From: Verrucomicrobiota bacterium JB022
GTDB taxonomy: Bacteria > Verrucomicrobiota > Verrucomicrobiia > Opitutales > Oceanipulchritudinaceae
DNA length: 64,000 bases
Assembly (NCBI GenBank): GCA_030673845.1
Contig: JAUTCQ010000017.1
Span: 248,001-312,000, forward strand
Direction of reading: 5' to 3'
Below, piece after piece: positions 61,755 through 64,000 of the stretch. Below the pieces are notes generated by a model that was not told the DNA's origin, made no database searches, and worked only from the letters and a program-made list of their open reading frames with translations. Made by a program: the position numbers and the translations under genes. Positions within the stretch are counted from its first letter, which is position 1. Every line of letters begins with the position of its first letter.

Positions 61755-62752
61755 TCGGGCTTGTCGCGCCCGGTGAGCAGGGCGCGGGGGTTGCGTTCGA
61801 GGAAGTCGGCCAGCTCTCGGAGTTCGCGGGCGGCGACGCGGACTTCGCGCATCGTCTGGTTCAGCTCGTAATACAAGGCCGACTGGGGCTGCACGGTGCT
61901 GGAGAGCCCATTGGCCGCATTTTCGACCGAGCCGAGGGTCGTATCGAGCCGCTGGGCCAGCGCGTGGTAATCGGCCATCGCCGGGTCCACATGCCCCTCC
62001 AGCTTGGTCGCCAGCGCCTGGACTTGTGCCAGCGTATCGCGCGACTGGGCGACGAGCGCGGGGATGTCGGCGTCGACGAGCGTCTGGTTCACGTTTTGCG
62101 TGGTGCGCACGAGCTCCTGATTGATCGCGCCGACATCGAGGGCCTCGACCACCGCATTAGAGTTACGCAGCAGGCGAATCGTCTCGTCGTTGATCGTCTT
62201 CATGTCGATCGCGCTGAAACGGGCCACGATGTCCGAAGCCGAGGAGCCGACCTGAGCCAGCACGGAGGGCTCGGTGGGGATCTCCTTGTATTCGATGCGC
62301 TGCTGGTGCGGGAACTCCAGCGGCACGGGAGTCTGGACGTAATCCAGCTCGATGTAGAGCTGACCGGAGATGTAGCTCGTCACCACCAGCTTGCCCCGCA
62401 GACCGTCCTGGATTTCGGCCGCGAGCACCTCCTCGTCGCGCAAATCGGCCTGCACGCCCAGGTCTTCTTCCAGCCGACGGGTGTCGATCTCGATAAAGAC
62501 GGGAATTGCAGTCGTCTCGGGCGACTGGTTGTAGCGGATGCGCACATCGCTGACCCGCCCGATGGGCACGCCTTTGAACTTGACCGGAGCGCCCACGGCA
62601 AGGCCATTCACGGTCTCGTCGAAGTAGAGCAGGAACGTCTCTTCCTTGGAAAAGATATTCTTGGCACCCACGTAGATGACGAGGCCGGTCAGCAAAACGG
62701 CCGCCCCGATGACGAAGGCTCCGATGACGGCAGGTGAAGCACGGCGACTCAT
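61751..62752 (-). CDS. MCE-domain protein (MlaD/PqiB family)
   Basis: 333 residues from the ATG at 62752 (MSRRASPAVIGAFVIGAAVLLTGLVIYVG), giving an N-terminal membrane anchor, followed by an MCE domain (FLLYFDETVNGLAVGAPVKFKGVPIGRVSDVRIRY) and a long helical C-terminal region (PALVAQSRDTLAQVQALATKLEG...). With only one MCE domain it resembles MlaD more than PqiB, although the adjacent lipoprotein is PqiC-type. No permease or ATPase gene is next to it: the gene upstream is an unrelated esterase. Confidence 0.9.
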   Translation of the reverse strand: MSRRASPAVIGAFVIGAAVLLTGLVIYVGAKNIFSKEETFLLYFDETVNGLAVGAPVKFKGVPIGRVSDVRIRYNQSPETTAIPVFIEIDTRRLEEDLGVQADLRDEEVLAAEIQDGLRGKLVVTSYISGQLYIELDYVQTPVPLEFPHQQRIEYKEIPTEPSVLAQVGSSASDIVARFSAIDMKTINDETIRLLRNSNAVVEALDVGAINQELVRTTQNVNQTLVDADIPALVAQSRDTLAQVQALATKLEGHVDPAMADYHALAQRLDTTLGSVENAANGLSSTVQPQSALYYELNQTMREVRVAARELRELADFLERNPRALLTGRDKPE

Positions 62753-62877
62753 GAACGAGAAAGTTTTGCCGCTAACCTTACCCGTCAACGGCTAAACGCC
62801 AAATGAAAAAGCGCATTTGCCGGACAGCCGGAAGCAGCGCCCTCCACGGCGGGCACCTTGCCGGATAAACGGCAGGC

Positions 62878-63774
62878 CTACTCCACAAACCCTTGCAGCT
62901 TCAGCCAATACGCGAGGTCGTAAGTCCACGGCAGCAGCTCGCGCGGGTCGCTCTGGCCCGGCGTATAGCTCCTCACGCCGAGCCCGAGCCCATGGCGCCC
63001 CGTCTGGTAGAGATGCAGGTCGTGCGGCACTCCATGCTCGCTCAACGCTTCGGCAAAGAGGATCGAGTTACCCACCTGCACGGTAGAATCGTCATAGGTG
63101 TGCCAAAGGAAGGTCGGCGGCGTCTCGGCAGTCACCTGCTTTTCGTTCGACATCAGCTCGATCAGCTCCGCCGGCGGCTGCTCGCCCAGCAGGTTACGCT
63201 TCGAGCCCTTGTGAGCTAAGTCTCCCATCGTGATTACCGGATAGCACAGGATGCCCAGGTCGGGCCGCGAGCTGACGCGGTCGATCGGGTCTTCGGCGGT
63301 CGGTGTGCCGGCATCGAAATGGGTCAACGCCGAGGCGGCGAGGTGCCCGCCGGCGGAAGAGCCCATCACGCCTACCCGGCCCGGGTCCAGCTCCCACTCC
63401 TTGGCATTGGCGCGCACGATCCGGACGGCACGCTGCACATCGTGAAGCATCGAAGGATGCCGATAGCCGTTAGTCCCCAGGCGATATTTGAGCACAAATG
63501 CCGTCACCCCGTGTTCATTCAGCCAGAGGGCATAATCACGCCCCTCGTGGGTAGCCAGATGCCCATACCCTCCGCCTGGGCACACGATGATAGCCGCTCC
63601 GGTCGCCACTTCCTCTGCCGGCCAATACGGCGTCAGCGTAGGCACATCGGTCGCTTCGGTGCCTTGGGCGCCAGGCACTTCGCCCGCAGGCCAAAGCGTC
63701 GTTTCCTGCTCGGGGCGAGCCTGCAAGTAAACGAGGAACGACGTAAGGGCCAGGAAAGTCATCCGTAAGATCAT
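62878..63774 (-). CDS. Secreted alpha/beta-hydrolase, acetyl-esterase type (BD-FAE-like)
   Basis: 298 residues from ATG 63774; signal peptide MTFLALTSFLVYLQARPEQ. Fold markers are the oxyanion-hole block AIIVCPGGGYGHLATHEG, the nucleophile elbow GVMGSSAGGHLAASAL and the C-terminal histidine in TGRHGLGLGV. This group removes acetyl or feruloyl esters from plant polysaccharides (xylan, pectin). It could act with the GH28/GH105 enzymes, and acetate released would feed acs; these links are inferred. Confidence 0.88.
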   Translation of the reverse strand: MILRMTFLALTSFLVYLQARPEQETTLWPAGEVPGAQGTEATDVPTLTPYWPAEEVATGAAIIVCPGGGYGHLATHEGRDYALWLNEHGVTAFVLKYRLGTNGYRHPSMLHDVQRAVRIVRANAKEWELDPGRVGVMGSSAGGHLAASALTHFDAGTPTAEDPIDRVSSRPDLGILCYPVITMGDLAHKGSKRNLLGEQPPAELIELMSNEKQVTAETPPTFLWHTYDDSTVQVGNSILFAEALSEHGVPHDLHLYQTGRHGLGLGVRSYTPGQSDPRELLPWTYDLAYWLKLQGFVE

Positions 63775-63958
63775 GGGAGGAGGTAGCTTATGGGGTACAG
63801 GTTGGTTTTGTCGGGGCAAGCCCAGCAAATGCCGACCGGCAGGCAAAGTCGATGCCTAAAAAGCTGACGCCATACAGGTGCGGTGCATCCATTCAGGCAA
63901 CGAATCAACTGGACAAGGCCGCACGCATCTCCACCTTAACGCTGTAAACCCTTTCTTT

Positions 63959-64000
<42 letters not shown>

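Overview
The window is a GC-rich bacterial chromosome segment with dense gene packing, interrupted by one AT-richer two-gene insert at about 46.4-48.2 kb. The gene content suggests a free-living, Gram-negative, polysaccharide- and amino-acid-degrading heterotroph, most likely Verrucomicrobiota of the Opitutae/Opitutales type. The supporting genes are a PEP-CTERM protein, paired DUF1501/DUF1800 proteins, dapL, TonB-dependent receptors, a TtpC-type TonB system, a DksA-like protein between ileS and lspA, and GH28/GH105 pectinases. The placement is inferred from gene content; no rRNA or marker phylogeny is available here.

Layout. 0-7.6 kb: a GH13_18 sugar phosphorylase (cut by the left edge), two small membrane proteins, a sigma54 activator with an apparently leaderless mRNA, a DUF3016 protein, a TlpA-like thiol-disulfide protein, acetyl-CoA synthetase, and a 30-residue membrane-protein gene with its own RNA hairpins. 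7.7-14.7 kb: an ileS-dksA-like-lspA-phosphodiester glycosidase operon, divergent from a TPP-riboswitch-controlled thiM-thiE pair. 14.7-23.3 kb: DUF1501/DUF1800, an arsenic operon (acr3-arsC) behind a 24-bp palindrome, an SDR, a PatB/MalY C-S lyase, and a MerR-controlled metal permease with a cysteine-rich loop. 23.4-28.8 kb: a complete TonB2-like energy-transduction operon (DUF3450, TtpC, ExbB, ExbD, TonB, TPR).

29.0-46.3 kb is the most interesting region. It has two divergent TonB-receptor-type proteins (one without a plug domain), an MFS carrier, four tandem aminotransferases that all carry export signals, and a divergent operon of Tat-exported flavin amine oxidase, membrane-anchored cytochrome c, ammonium transporter and a membrane-anchored protein with three RidA (imine deaminase) domains. 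Read together this looks like an extracytoplasmic amino-acid deamination pathway: amino acids cross the outer membrane, are transaminated or oxidised to imines outside the cytoplasm, electrons go to cytochrome c, RidA domains hydrolyse the imines, and Amt imports the ammonium. Five sites resembling sigma54 promoters (GG-N10-GC, mostly GGCAC...TGC) lie in its intergenic regions, in front of both receptors, two aminotransferases and the oxidase operon, suggesting nitrogen-type control.

46.4-48.2 kb holds an AT-rich DUF262 plus HEPN-nuclease pair, probably acquired horizontally and possibly a defence module. 48.2-64 kb: LrgAB-like holin genes with a divergent LysR regulator, DoxX, a divergent HxlR/quinone-oxidoreductase-like pair, a TonB-like lipoprotein, dapL, panC, a PEP-CTERM protein, GH105 and GH28 pectinases, an O6-alkylguanine methyltransferase, purK, a PqiC/MlaD-type lipid-transport pair, an alpha/beta-hydrolase, and the 5' part of a tRNA-Leu(UAA) at the right edge. 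Three related palindromic elements sit directly behind gene stop codons at 3.7, 17.6 and 50.7 kb.
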